This document shows positions 28,223 through 36,690 of a stretch of DNA of 36,690 nucleotides, piece by piece (the first letter of the stretch is position 1; each line of letters begins with the position of its first letter). Below the pieces are notes generated by a model. That model saw only the letters and a list, made by a program, of their open reading frames with translations. It was not told the DNA's origin and did not search any database. The translations under genes were made by a program, and so were the position numbers. Origin of the DNA: Cladosporium sp. IMV 00045 (lineage: Eukaryota > Ascomycota > Dothideomycetes > Cladosporiales > Cladosporiaceae); the NCBI GenBank assembly GCA_001931905.2, contig MSJI02000806.1, positions 1 to 36,690 of the forward strand. The letters run 5' to 3'.

Positions 28223-28723
28223 TCACAGCGCTGTTGCAATCGCCACACTGCAGACCCCATTCTTGCAACCTTCACATAGGTCCGACTGGTGTGGGCCAGA
28301 GCTACGCCCAGAGTAGTGCGGTAAGTCCATCTCAAAACCAGACCATTTCTTCAGGCGGTAGACGACTCGTTCGGCGTATGATTCATCCAGTCTCGGCTTA
28401 GCAAGCCTCTTGCATTCTCGACACCTCTGATGATAGATTCTGGCGTTGTAGGTCGAATTGGGGTACAGCCGTATGGTGGTTGCAATCATCTTGCTCGACC
28501 ATCCACCTGAGGTGCAGGCCCGGTTATGACACACGAATCGCCCCATGACATTCGTGTCATATTTCTGGATGTAGTTGATGGGGTCATCTACGTCGTGGAA
28601 GCGGAAGTGGAGATCGGTATCTTGCAAGTATCGCAAAACTTCCTGGTGGAGTGAAGGAAACATCGACCAAGGCTTTGGTTTCACTTTCGTCGGAGGCATC
28701 GAGGCGAAGGTATTATGAGACAC
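28223..28723 (-). CDS. 3CxxC-type zinc-finger protein, copy B
   Basis: An intact 166-codon ORF that differs from copy A at only a few residues, for example FHDVDDP against FHNIDDP, TNVMG against TNIMG and LDESYAE against LDDSYAE. All zinc-binding cysteines (CHNRAC, CREC, CEGC, final Cys) are kept, as is the GPHQSDLCEGC signature. It is the only gene left fully open in both copies of the segment, while its neighbours are broken in both. The changes are conservative, which suggests, but does not prove, that the protein is under selection or was duplicated recently. Confidence 0.85.
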   Translation of the reverse strand: MSHNTFASMPPTKVKPKPWSMFPSLHQEVLRYLQDTDLHFRFHDVDDPINYIQKYDTNVMGRFVCHNRACTSGGWSSKMIATTIRLYPNSTYNARIYHQRCRECKRLAKPRLDESYAERVVYRLKKWSGFEMDLPHYSGRSSGPHQSDLCEGCKNGVCSVAIATAL

Positions 28724-28797
28724 AGAACGATATAGCTCTATTTACGCGCTCGGTCAGAAATTTAGAAAGTGGTTTCTGAATCACAGAACATATAGAG

Positions 28798-29773
28798 GCG
28801 GAGCTGCCCACCATGAACATCACTCCACCACAGATAGCCTTGCGCGTGAACGTTACGACCCGTATCATGTACATGCAGGATATTCTCGAAACTCCAGATG
28901 ATGCCGCGGCCGTCACACACGGTACTCTGGTACGCACGTGGAGCTTCCAAAGCTTGCTTAACAGGCTGTGGGTGAGCAAATTTAGCACTGATAGCATGCA
29001 CTTCTTTTGAGTGAACTCTTGGATGAGCTGCCCTGGATATACTGACCTTCTGACGGAGCTCGCTCAACTTGCGATACTCCTCAACTCTTCTAAGTAGATA
29101 CGTAGTGATTGTCTTGCTACGCTCGGTTCTCCAGTCTTCTGACTTGCGTCCACAATGGATGGGGACTGCTCTAAACGCAGTTTTGTTGGTTCCGCTTTGC
29201 TCTTCCAACCTGATCACGGTTCTTCAGTAAGCTTTCTTTGCGGAGCTGTGGATACCGCAACACTAAGGTTACTCGATCCATACAATTTACCTGCAACACC
29301 AGGCATGGAACCAAGATGTACGATAGGGACACGAGCTGTCACTTTAGTGCTTCAAGCATGTAATGCCCTTACTCTGTACGTCTGGTATCCATTTGATATT
29401 GCGCATGGACAAATGCAGCTTACGTGCAGCTAGGCAATCGGACCGCTTCATTCAGAGCTTTCATTGCGGTATGGCTTCCCTATGGGTGCAATCACCCTGC
29501 AAGTCATGCAAATGCAAACTTGGACGTGGTCAAAACCGATTGGCAATCATTTTCCACGGACTGAATTGTTTCTCAATGAAACACTCTGGGAGGAAATGCC
29601 ATCGAGCATTCGGGTTGTTCGACCTACGTAGAGGATCTACTAGGCCAAAGAACCATCTATGCAATAGTATTACTTTCGCCCAGTCTTGTAGCTTATCCTG
29701 GGCGAAATGCAGATTGAAGCTGCATGCAGTAAGACATTTCAAATGCATCGAACATGTGCCTGTACTTCTATAA
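28798..29773 (+). pseudogene. Cytochrome P450 remnant, copy B
   Basis: It has the same decayed structure as copy A: MYMQDILETPDDAAAV in the N-terminal part (from ATG 28813), ELFLNETLWEEMPSSI near 29565, then YPGRNAD near 29693. The heme-ligand Cys codon TGT of A is TAT here (G to A, a RIP-type change), so the key residue is lost. Most other frame breaks are shared with A and predate the duplication. Confidence 0.6.
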
Positions 29774-29994
29774 AAAACCGCGGAAGCAAGTGAAGTCAGC
29801 TACCTAGGCGCACTTTGTGACATGCACGAAGTCAAGCAATGCGGAAAGTTGGTGTTCCGCCCCGATTGGCCGCAGGTTCACCGATCACACCGTCTAGGTA
29901 AGCTAGAAGTTCATTACCACAAGGCTATCTCGAATTTCAGACTGTGGGAGAAGTCCATGTGAGCGATCCGGCAAAAAACTAACTGTTGAACTCG
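29774..29994 (+). other. Spacer in copy B
   Basis: Counterpart of 17510-17721; no gene seen. Confidence 0.2.
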
Positions 29995-30231
29995 ATGCGT
30001 GATGTGCTGTTATCAGATCTCGCACCCTGAGGTCACAAAACCCGTTCGGTATTTGTTGTCTCTGCGGAAAGGCCTTCTTTGCTAATGCGCACGCTGAACG
30101 GTTTTCTAAACTTTCCCCGCATGCAATGCGTGGGGTGTTCAGTACGCGAGCTGCAGAAACTCAGGAAAGCTCGCTTAGAAACCTCTGCGCAAGTGGCTCG
30201 TAAGGCTGCGCGCCAGCCATGCGAAGATTAG
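29995..30231 (+). pseudogene. Unrecognised ORF remnant, copy B
   Basis: It has the same frame as 17722-17913 but with 25 additional codons (SVFVVSAERPSLLMRT among them), one TGA, and an earlier TAG. It probably shows the older, longer form of this segment. No function is inferred. Confidence 0.25.
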
Positions 30232-31097
30232 CGGAAAGGGAAGACGAAGTAGCCTGGGGGATGAGAACAATTCCGGAGCTGACAGTCCCTGTACGTCATG
30301 AATTTGAGCGGAAGGGAGAGTCCTTCGCAAATAATGCGATGCGGCTCAGTCGTGCCCCAGATGGGCTCTCGCGTCACTTTGCAGCAGGATTCCACATCTA
30401 CGGTTTAGTGTCTCGTGATTCGCGATGCGCTCCAGTCATGCTTAAGCGGGTGACTTGACATGCCACGCTCGCGGCTCATGCGGGCGTGAGAACACCCGAA
30501 CGTTTCTCTCTTCTTCGATCGTGTTGCGTTATGCGTATGCATGTTTTCGGTGGCGTGCTTGCGCTTTCGACCGGGATATCGTTCTGGCTCGGTGGCAGAA
30601 GCACCCACCCCGAGCCGCTCAGCGCTCAGTCACCAACAATAGCGATTCCATCCGTCCTTCCTGTTGACTTGGCCAAAAAAAAGAATCTCGTGATTGCAGC
30701 TCGATACTGATCCCTGAACTCACCTGCGCCTTCGTGCGGCACATCTGAAGTGGCTTGCTGATTACGCAAGACACAATACGTGTAAAAGATCTACTACAGT
30801 TTCAGGATCTGAAGGGCGGAAGCTAGCGGGCTTTTGGTGCAACACCTTTGTCGTATACGTGCGGTGGACGGAGTTCAATCGACGAGGGTAGCAATGACGA
30901 GCCAGCATGCGACGCCTTACGGGAATACCACTTGTATACCTACGCAACCAGAATGGCGACTCTTCAGGATTCGTTTCCATTGGACTTTCGATGAGGTATT
31001 CCTATGTTACTAGGCCAGGCCCACCCTTGCCGCGGGTATTCGATGCATCACTCTTCGATTTCTTTCCATGTCCTTGGCATATTCCACCTCGGTTGAT
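30232..31097. other. Right end of copy B and spacer
   Basis: No recognised gene. Copy B ends at 30966. 30967-31097 is unique DNA that forms the 3' flank of the minus-strand secreted-protein gene. Confidence 0.25.
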
Positions 31098-31346
31098 TCA
31101 GGGTGTCGGTGCCAGCAAAGCTACCGTAGCGCAGACAGCTTGACAGCTCCCAAAGGCAGAATTGCAAGCCACGATTGTAGCCGGTGCGGTCGCCCCCAAA
31201 GTTGCGCCCCAAGTCGCTCCACCAGCAGCGTAGCAAGCGGCAACTACAGAAGCACATCCAGCTTGACAAGCAGCATAGGCGAGCGGCCCAGCGTGACTGC
31301 GAGTGGTCAAGGTGGCCAAGACTGAGACGGCAAGCGTGCAACGCAT
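31098..31346 (-). CDS. Small secreted cysteine-containing protein (zygote-specific-protein-like)
   Basis: An 82-codon ORF. An N-terminal signal peptide is likely (LAVSVLATLTT, cleavage about after SHA at residue 19). The mature part is Ala/Gly-rich with six cysteines in the order ACQAGC, AACYAAGG, VACNSAFGSCQAVC, ending APTP. Short fungal secreted proteins with GPxAYxxCQxGC, ACYAAxG and CNxAFGxCxxxC share this arrangement and are annotated as zygote-specific-protein-like. Three disulphides are possible. The role is unknown; size and cysteines would fit an effector-like or cell-surface protein. A TATA-like CTATATAAG lies on the same strand at 31610-31618. The ORF is intact, in an otherwise decayed region. 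Confidence 0.75.
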   Translation of the reverse strand: MRCTLAVSVLATLTTRSHAGPLAYAACQAGCASVVAACYAAGGATWGATLGATAPATIVACNSAFGSCQAVCATVALLAPTP

Positions 31347-32061
31347 CCTGTGCGTTCTTGTCGATGTTGTTCTAATGAAAAAGCACCTATTTGTGCTTTG
31401 TCAGCCAGTTGCAATTGACGCTTTTGTGAAGAAGGCGTCCATTATTTTACTGCGCCTTATCGAACATACAATGCTTAGGAGGAACGAACAACACCAATAG
31501 ATCTAGAAGTCCGATGTTGAAAATAGTCAACAAAGGCGACACGCCCACAAAGTTCTTGCAGTCGAAAGAGGAGGTCATATGTTGTACGCCGGTTGAGATG
31601 CATAGCTTGCTTATATAGCAATCGAGAGCATGTGGAATACATGCAGTCTGCAAATAAGACGGGAAGGGACGATAGTAACACTAGGAACAATCATAACACT
31701 CTGACTAGAGACCGTATTATGCGTTGTCAGACCATTGTCGTACGATCCACAGATGATGTGGCCTTATGTTGTGATCCATGGTCAGTGGCCTTGGCTTCGG
31801 CATGTAGCAGAAATAACACTTATTCGATTGGCGTCATTGGGCTCTCGCGAATTTTATGGATGACAACGCTGCTGCTAGGATCCAGGCGTTGTAACTGAGG
31901 TGGACTCTGGCACACTTTGTTGTCTTTCCTCTTCGAATCGTACTCGTAGCTGTCTCCCGGGTTGGCAAGCGTTTAGCCTCAAAATGCGAGGTCCTTCACG
32001 AAAAACGCTGCATATGGTGCTGTCGAACGTGAATTGGATGGTCCGCTAAGATATCTGAACG
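31347..32061. other. Intergenic between two minus-strand genes
   Basis: This is the upstream region of the secreted-protein gene. A 101-codon plus-strand frame (31593-31898) has no recognised motif and overlaps the TATA-like site, so I do not call it a gene. Confidence 0.3.
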
Positions 32062-32460
32062 CTAGATTGTGTCATCTTCCGCAAAGCATAGACTTTCACG
32101 CTCACTCGTCAAACAAGACGAAAGGGTATCTCTTCGTATGCGACGAAATGCGATGCCGAACGTTTTCGTTGAAGCCTGCACCACCATGTCAGACCGTAGA
32201 ACGCATCCGATAGCAGACTCGTTGATCCATGACTCACAGGGCCCACAGAACGCTTGTTCGTTTTCCAGCTGAATAACCGGCTCTTTATCATGGCATACAT
32301 GACAGCCATCTGTGACTGATTTAGCGTATCGCTAACATTAGCCTGACAACGAGAACTTACGATTGAAGCAGTAGAAATCCATGAAGACAGTAGCTTTGTT
32401 CGCACACTCGTCACGTTGGCAAGCCAGCCGTTCGTTCAATCGGGAGGAAATCTGGTCCAT
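32062..32460 (-). CDS. Two-exon gene for a 117-residue cysteine-rich, probably zinc-binding protein
   Basis: Exon 1 (32460-32361) runs from ATG MDQISSRLNERLACQRDECA to FYCFN. A 45-nt intron (32360-32316) starts GTAAGT, ends CAG and holds a GCTAAT and a GCTAAA branch-site candidate. Exon 2 (32315-32062) continues TDGCHVCHDKEPVIQLENE, then AFCGPCESWINES, and ends at TAG. The total is 354 nt in frame. Cysteine pairs C-x4-C, C-x2-C and C-x2-C with intervening His suggest a small treble-clef-like zinc site. The coding logic emerges only after splicing; unspliced frames are meaningless. I do not know a named family, though short fungal hypothetical proteins of this look exist. Role and location are unknown. 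Confidence 0.6.
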
Positions 32461-32925
32461 TATCTTGTAAGTTGGGAGTTTCCTGGGCCGACCAAATACC
32501 ACAAATGTTGTCCCTTACAGCAACGTCACCCTTTCCGGCTCACAGTTCCCCCAGGTTCGCACAGCGTGCTCCATTCCACGATGCTGAAGCGAGCGATCGC
32601 CGTGAATTCGCGTTCGCGCAACGTCGCACTTGCCCGCTACGTCGCATTCGCCCAGTAGAATACATACATTCTGGAATACTGTAGATCAAGGTTGAATGAT
32701 AGGTTCAATGTGGACTCTGGACCCTCATTAAATCGGAATACTCCGCTCCACTTCACGTGATCATATGTAAGGATACAGGTGAGCGCAGCATCTATCGTGA
32801 GTGACACGGTTGGTGTTGTAGATTGTTACCCTGAGTTATTGCGAACTTCTATATCTTTTTCTTCCTCTATGTTCTTCGTTATCACTGCTGCTACAGTGAG
32901 TCCTACTTAAGTCTCCCTAAACAGC
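32461..32925. other. Intergenic, upstream of the two-exon gene
   Basis: No gene is seen. The overlapping plus-strand frames 32416-32658 and 32472-32684 have no motifs. A TCGCA-rich stretch at 32590-32650 resembles the TGCGAC motif seen elsewhere. Confidence 0.25.
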
Positions 32926-34165
32926 CTAACCCTTCAAATCCCAGAAATTCTCAACTTCGGTGATACGAGACGCGGACGCGTCCTCAAAATCGCTAGTCGG
33001 GTAGATATCCGATACCGCAGAATCAACGCCGAGAGACTATCTAGAAGAAGCACTACCCCTCTTACGCTTTGTCGTTAAATTATACCGTTATGCTATACTA
33101 CTAGTGTGCTCGTACGCCTTACCGTCGGGCCCGCGACTTCTTTTAGTAGGGCTTGCGCTGCGTCTACGTCCTTAACCTCTAGTAAAACCCTAGTACTGCT
33201 ATATAGAAAAGGACCGTACCTCTATAACGCTATCCGGCTATCGGACGGCGAGTCGCCTAGGCTATGTGCTCTAAAGGAAGCCGATGACCTTAGGGAAGAG
33301 GTCCTACGCAAAGCGTATATAGAAGTATTCGACGGCTCTACCTATTAGTGATTCGGTAGGCCGGTTATAGTAGTCTTTATATAGCTCTTCGTCCTAGACT
33401 ATGCTATGCGCATACTATTGCAACCTATTACTACCGCCTTACTACAATTTCTTAGGAACTATACTAAAGAACAAATTATCCTAAAGCAGATATACGTCGC
33501 GACGCAATCTTATCGAGTTCGTAGGCGAATCTGCGACGTCCTAGCTAGTGCGTCCGCCTAGCTTACCGTATTTATCCATCTCGTTATCTGCAAACCAACT
33601 CTTTTTAGCTAACGGGATGATATATATATTCTCGCATACGAGGCGCTTATTCTTAAGCCGACATGTTTCGGAGGCTATACGCGGCTTAATAATAGCGGCA
33701 GTCTATACCGACTCGTGCTATAAGGATAGTAGGTCGTCGTGTAGAAAGACCTAGGCACGGAAGTTCGGGATAATAGGATAGGGATCCACGTTGCTTTCGC
33801 TATCAATATAGAAGTAGTATACTCTAGCGGGTATTAAGCCTTCGGAGTCTACGTATATGCGTAGTTAGCTAGAGCGGGCTAACGAAAGCTATCCGTCCTT
33901 GCGATTGTTAGCGACTATCGCATAGGCACTATAGATGGTTGCGTAGTGAGCTTTACTAGGTGCGCTAGCACCGTCGCATATAGGTAAGGCGAGGATAGTA
34001 TTATTACTACTATACCTAGGGTGTTTAACTATAATGCGCTATATGAAGGACGGCGGAGGTATATGGCCCGTAGGGTGATAGTTGTAATGCCTAGTGTAGT
34101 GCGAGCGCTACGTTTCTGCGAGTAGTATATTAGGTCGTCCCAGATAGTATGTAATAAAGATACGG
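32926..34165 (-). pseudogene. HNH-nuclease-type fungal gene, killed by RIP
   Basis: One minus-strand frame can be read over about 410 codons to TAG at 32926-32928, broken only by TAG/TAA. In order: HYNYHPTGHIPPPSF, YSAYAIVANNRKDG, DPYPIIPNFRA, then ETCRLKNKRLVCENIYIIP, WFADNEMDKYG, DSPTNSIRLRRDVYLL and DNLFF, then DYYNRPTESLIGRA. Fungal accessory proteins with an HNH-like core have CxxTNxRxxCExAHxIP and NxIxLRxDxHxxxD at these places. Here the two histidines read Tyr, and the preceding Ala codons also changed in CA/TG context (NAH to NIY). No indel is needed. It was probably a DNA-cutting or defence-type protein. The start is not determinable. Confidence 0.65.
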
Positions 34166-34314
34166 GAATAAAGGCCGAGCAATAGCGGGATTTGTTTGCA
34201 ATCACTCGTAAACAAAGCCGATCACGGGAGGCCTAAGCCGTATAAGGGCGGAACGAGCCGTGCATCATATTATTATCGCTAAGATTCATGCCTCGGTTCC
34301 CTACCAAATTTGGA
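34166..34314. other. Spacer before the LINE 5' fragment
   Basis: RIP character fades here. Nothing else is recognised. Confidence 0.2.
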
Positions 34315-34725
34315 CTAGCGACGAAACGAAGGCGAGATTTGTTTATGGACTAAGAGTGCAGGAGAAGAACGAAAGAAAAAATTTTATACGTTGCAATAGT
34401 GCTGCTGATACACTCGCACGCGCTTGGCGCGGACGAGACGTGCGCCTCGAATGCACTCTATATGGGTCAGAGAGGACATGCCTTAAAGCAAGGTAAAGTA
34501 TCAGGCCAGGGTCGCAGCCTCGACAGGCGCAAGACGAGCGAACGAGAGGCGGATGGCGGAATACAGGCATAGCGAGTAGAAAGCGGGACGGAGCGTGCTA
34601 AGAAACAGTGCGGAGAGCAGCCCGGGAAAGTAGCAGGATTATGTTTCAAAGCAAAAACCGAGGTAAGTGGATTCCGCTCGTTTGTAAGTCGATTCATTTG
34701 CGCTATACTACTTACGCGCCGTGGG
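34315..34725 (+). mobile_element. 5' UTR fragment of the Tad-type LINE
   Basis: The sequence matches 431-895 of the first LINE (for example GACTAAGAGTGCAGGA, GACGTGCGCCTC, GCACTCTATATGGGT, AGCCCGGGAAAGTAGCAGGA), minus about 80 bp equivalent to 657-737. ORF1 does not follow. LINE copies are normally 5'-truncated, so an isolated 5' end implies deletion or recombination after insertion. It is not RIP-saturated. Confidence 0.8.
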
Positions 34726-34913
34726 GCAGGGGTTCAAAAGAACGCGACCCGCATTTCATGCGGTGTACTACTTAGGCACACGCAGACAGACAATATCGCA
34801 ACATGCAGGCACGTGAATACCTTGAACAGGTCGCAAGTGTTGGTAGATATATGCTCTTCATCCCTCAGAAGGCGCAGACATGTGTAAAGAATTCCAAAAC
34901 ACATCGTCCCTCG
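34726..34913. other. Spacer
   Basis: No gene or motif seen. Confidence 0.2.
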
Positions 34914-35196
34914 TCAGTGTGAAGCCTTTGACTTCTCCATATTGGCGGCGTGTATGGTAGTACGAATACTCTCAGTCGTCTTGCAAGAAAATATCCATGC
35001 CATTTGTTGGCAGCATGCGCGAGCATGTTCAAACCCCTCCTTGTGACAAGCAGCATAAATGAACAAATCCCCAGCCATCTTCCCTGCATTCGAAGCCTCC
35101 TTGTGCAAGCTTTCTCCCATCAAGCAGTAGCAAGGCCCCTTTCCCTGAGTCAGATTGCCCACAAGGCGCTATGGTTCTCAATTGAACCACCAAGTC
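34914..35196 (-). CDS. Possible last exon of the upstream minus-strand gene
   Basis: An open stretch of about 80 codons (GKGPCYCLMGESLHKEA, then FIYAACHKEGFEHARACC, to KASH) has a helical, cysteine-rich composition. It joins in frame to QRKLQGLS of the gene at 35197-36365 if an intron of about 74 nt is removed (donor GTCCGG, acceptor CTGACTCAG). The donor is not canonical, so the join is only a suggestion. Confidence 0.35.
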
Positions 35197-36365
35197 TTAA
35201 TCTATACTGCTCCGGACAGATAGTCCTTGTAGCTTGCGCTGCAGTGTTTGTATTTCCAAACATATGTTGGCTGCATCAACCAGGAGCACGGTATTATTGG
35301 CGTTTTCGTAGCCCCATCCCCAGTCAGATCCGCCCGCAATTGCTTCGATCGCGGTTTTGTAGCCGTAACTGGCATTGGTGGATCCACATTCAACTATAGC
35401 TGTGGCGAGTTTCAACACCCTCCATGCAACATCAGGCAGAGGAGCTGAAATCAGGGAGCAGTTCTGCCGTAATTTTCCAAGCGTATACCAATACTGGAAA
35501 TTTTCTACCAGCAAACGTTCGGTTGAATGCTCAGTGAAAAGGACCTCCCAAGGAACCCACTTAGCCACTGCCTCGGAAGGTATAGAATTTATGACGACAT
35601 ATTCCTCGCAATTTTGAGCCCAGCCTCGAACTGTAGCACTGAACAGGTTCTCCTGACCATGCTCCTGTGAATGACTTATCACATCAGAGACCCGCAGTAT
35701 GATGGTATCATCGCTAGTCCGGAGTTTTTCTGTATCGATAATTGCTAATCCGCTCTCGCCTTCTTTGAAGAATTGTGAGCTTGAACGAGACTTCTGTCCA
35801 GTGCGGTGGATGGCCCATTCGAGTTTAGGTGTCAAAGAAACCAGTGCAGTCTTGCATGGCGTTTGGATCTTGTCCAAGTGTCGTTTTAATTGTTCCAAAA
35901 AGCTTGAGACGCCAATTTCTTTTTTAAAGGCAATATTACATTGGGAGTCGTTTCCATCTCGTCCCAGGATTGTGTCGGCTCGTAAGCCACCAGCAACGTT
36001 GTGCGTGTGGTCGTCTCCATTCGTTTCTCGTCGGGTATCGGCGCGGTAAAGCCATCGATGGCAGGTGCCCGATCCGTTGCGCAAATGGATGTAGGATAGA
36101 ACTTTCGCGTCAGCAACACACATTTAAAGTCGCCGAGAATTGACATACAGTGGTCCCACTCATTTGTGTTGGCTACGCGGATGATGGAATCGTTCAAGAT
36201 CCTCTCGCCATGAACTTTCGGTAGGCGTTGTGCACCCTCGATACATTCTTCAGAGAGCCGCTTGAAGATAGACGTATACCGATCCAAGGACCCGGTAGGA
36301 CGCGGACAAGATTTGCACTCATTGCCAAACACCAAATCGGTGAGAGCTTCACTCAATAGCTCCAT
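35197..36365 (-). CDS. Conserved-looking fungal protein of unknown function, one frameshift
   Basis: Two overlapping frames make one gene. Frame 1 runs from ATG 36365 (MELLSEALTDLVFG) to VILPLKK; frame 2 continues KKEIGVSSFLEQLKRHLDK to the stop at 35197. The switch lies in the T6 run at 35920-35925, so one base is missing or extra, or mis-sequenced. The joined product is about 390 residues. Notable parts are CKSCPRPTGS near the N-terminus, and ILRVSDVISHSQ, CEEYVVINSIPSEAV and WVPWEVLFTEHS towards the C-terminus. The EEYVxxxxIPxxAV pattern recurs in uncharacterised proteins of filamentous fungi. No catalytic motif or signal peptide is seen. Confidence 0.55.
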
Positions 36366-36690
36366 GACTAATCAACGCCGAGAATGTGCGACTAGATATG
36401 TTGGTATTCGGATGACAAAATCTCTGTTCCTTTCGCTTTTTCATTCGATAGACCTTTTTTGCTTGGAGTTCCTCTCCGCTTCCCACCTACGACATGCCAA
36501 AAATTTCGAATTTTTAGGTCGCCCTACCCATAATTTGCACGCGCTAGATATATTGCATCACGTTCGCAGTATGCAGCATCACGATTGGAAGTATCCTGAC
36601 TTCTTCACGCTGCATTTCACCTTGATGATGATAAGGATATATGCCGCCTAGTGCTAAGCACCTAAAGGGCAACACACTGCTTGAGTCCCA
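36366..36690. other. Right window end, no gene called
   Basis: Upstream region of the minus-strand gene. A plus-strand frame at 36262-36651 overlaps its N-terminus and has no motif, so it is treated as a shadow. Confidence 0.3.

Larger units (their letters stand above)
25896..30966 (+). repeat. 5-kb segmental duplication, copy B
   Basis: Direct repeat of 13631-18637, offset by 12.265 kb at the left edge. Both copies are outside the heavy RIP signature. Copy B keeps 75 bp absent in A and Gly at a DUF7587 stop position, but loses the P450 heme Cys. The two have thus decayed independently. Confidence 0.95.

Noticed and set aside
31048..31341. 97-codon minus-strand ORF overlapping the secreted protein
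   Set aside because: Shadow frame; the 82-codon frame has the signal peptide and ordered cysteines.
32109..32414. 101-codon minus-strand ORF
   Set aside because: It reads through the intron of the two-exon gene; the spliced frame is more coherent and holds the cysteine pairs.
1..36690. tRNA, rRNA, CRISPR arrays, bacterial operons
   Set aside because: None seen by eye; the composition and gene structure are those of a filamentous fungus.

Overview
The window looks like an accessory, repeat-rich, probably subtelomere-like stretch of a filamentous ascomycete (Pezizomycotina, most likely a dothideomycete; the class is inference). The evidence is a Tad-type LINE, a pogo/Fot1-type transposase tail, HET-domain genes, OrsD-type C2H2 genes, 3CxxC zinc-finger genes, a very short GT-AG intron, two short CCCTAA/TTAGGG runs, and a strong signature of repeat-induced point mutation (RIP: CpA to TpA on either strand).

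Layout. 1-373: C-terminus of a DDE transposase. 425-6545: a nearly full-length LINE with an open gag-like ORF1 (761-2497) and a ruined ORF2. From about 3640 to 11.4 kb the DNA is almost stripped of CA and TG. In this RIP tract lie the RT/RNase H half of the LINE, a roughly 590-codon relic I cannot name (6617-8398), a small minus-strand relic, and a HET-domain gene (9781-11642) whose last quarter lies outside the heavy RIP. 12.2-13.2 kb: a chromodomain-like ORF. 13631-18637 and 25896-30966: two direct copies of a 5-kb segment. Each carries a broken DUF7587-like gene, an intact 3CxxC zinc-finger gene and a broken cytochrome P450. 18753-18772: assembly gap of 20 N, followed by an un-mutated 3' end of a related LINE. 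19.7-24.1 kb: minus-strand OrsD-type genes, one long and frameshifted, with a C-terminal half whose residue pattern resembles a tyrosine recombinase, and one fragment. 24.2-25.4 kb: a truncated HET gene.

Right part. 31.1-31.35 kb: a small secreted cysteine-containing protein. 32.06-32.46 kb: a two-exon gene for a 117-residue cysteine-rich protein that only appears once a 45-nt intron is removed. 32.9-34.2 kb: an HNH-nuclease-type gene killed by RIP (histidines now tyrosines). 34.3-34.7 kb: a LINE 5' fragment. 34.9-36.4 kb: a conserved-looking fungal gene of unknown role with one homopolymer frameshift.

The genes do not form an operon or pathway. What unites them is the history of the region: insertion, segmental duplication, RIP and gene decay. 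Few genes look usable: LINE ORF1, the two 3CxxC genes, the secreted protein, the two-exon gene, perhaps the chromodomain ORF. Family assignments are from motif recognition by eye; no database search was run.
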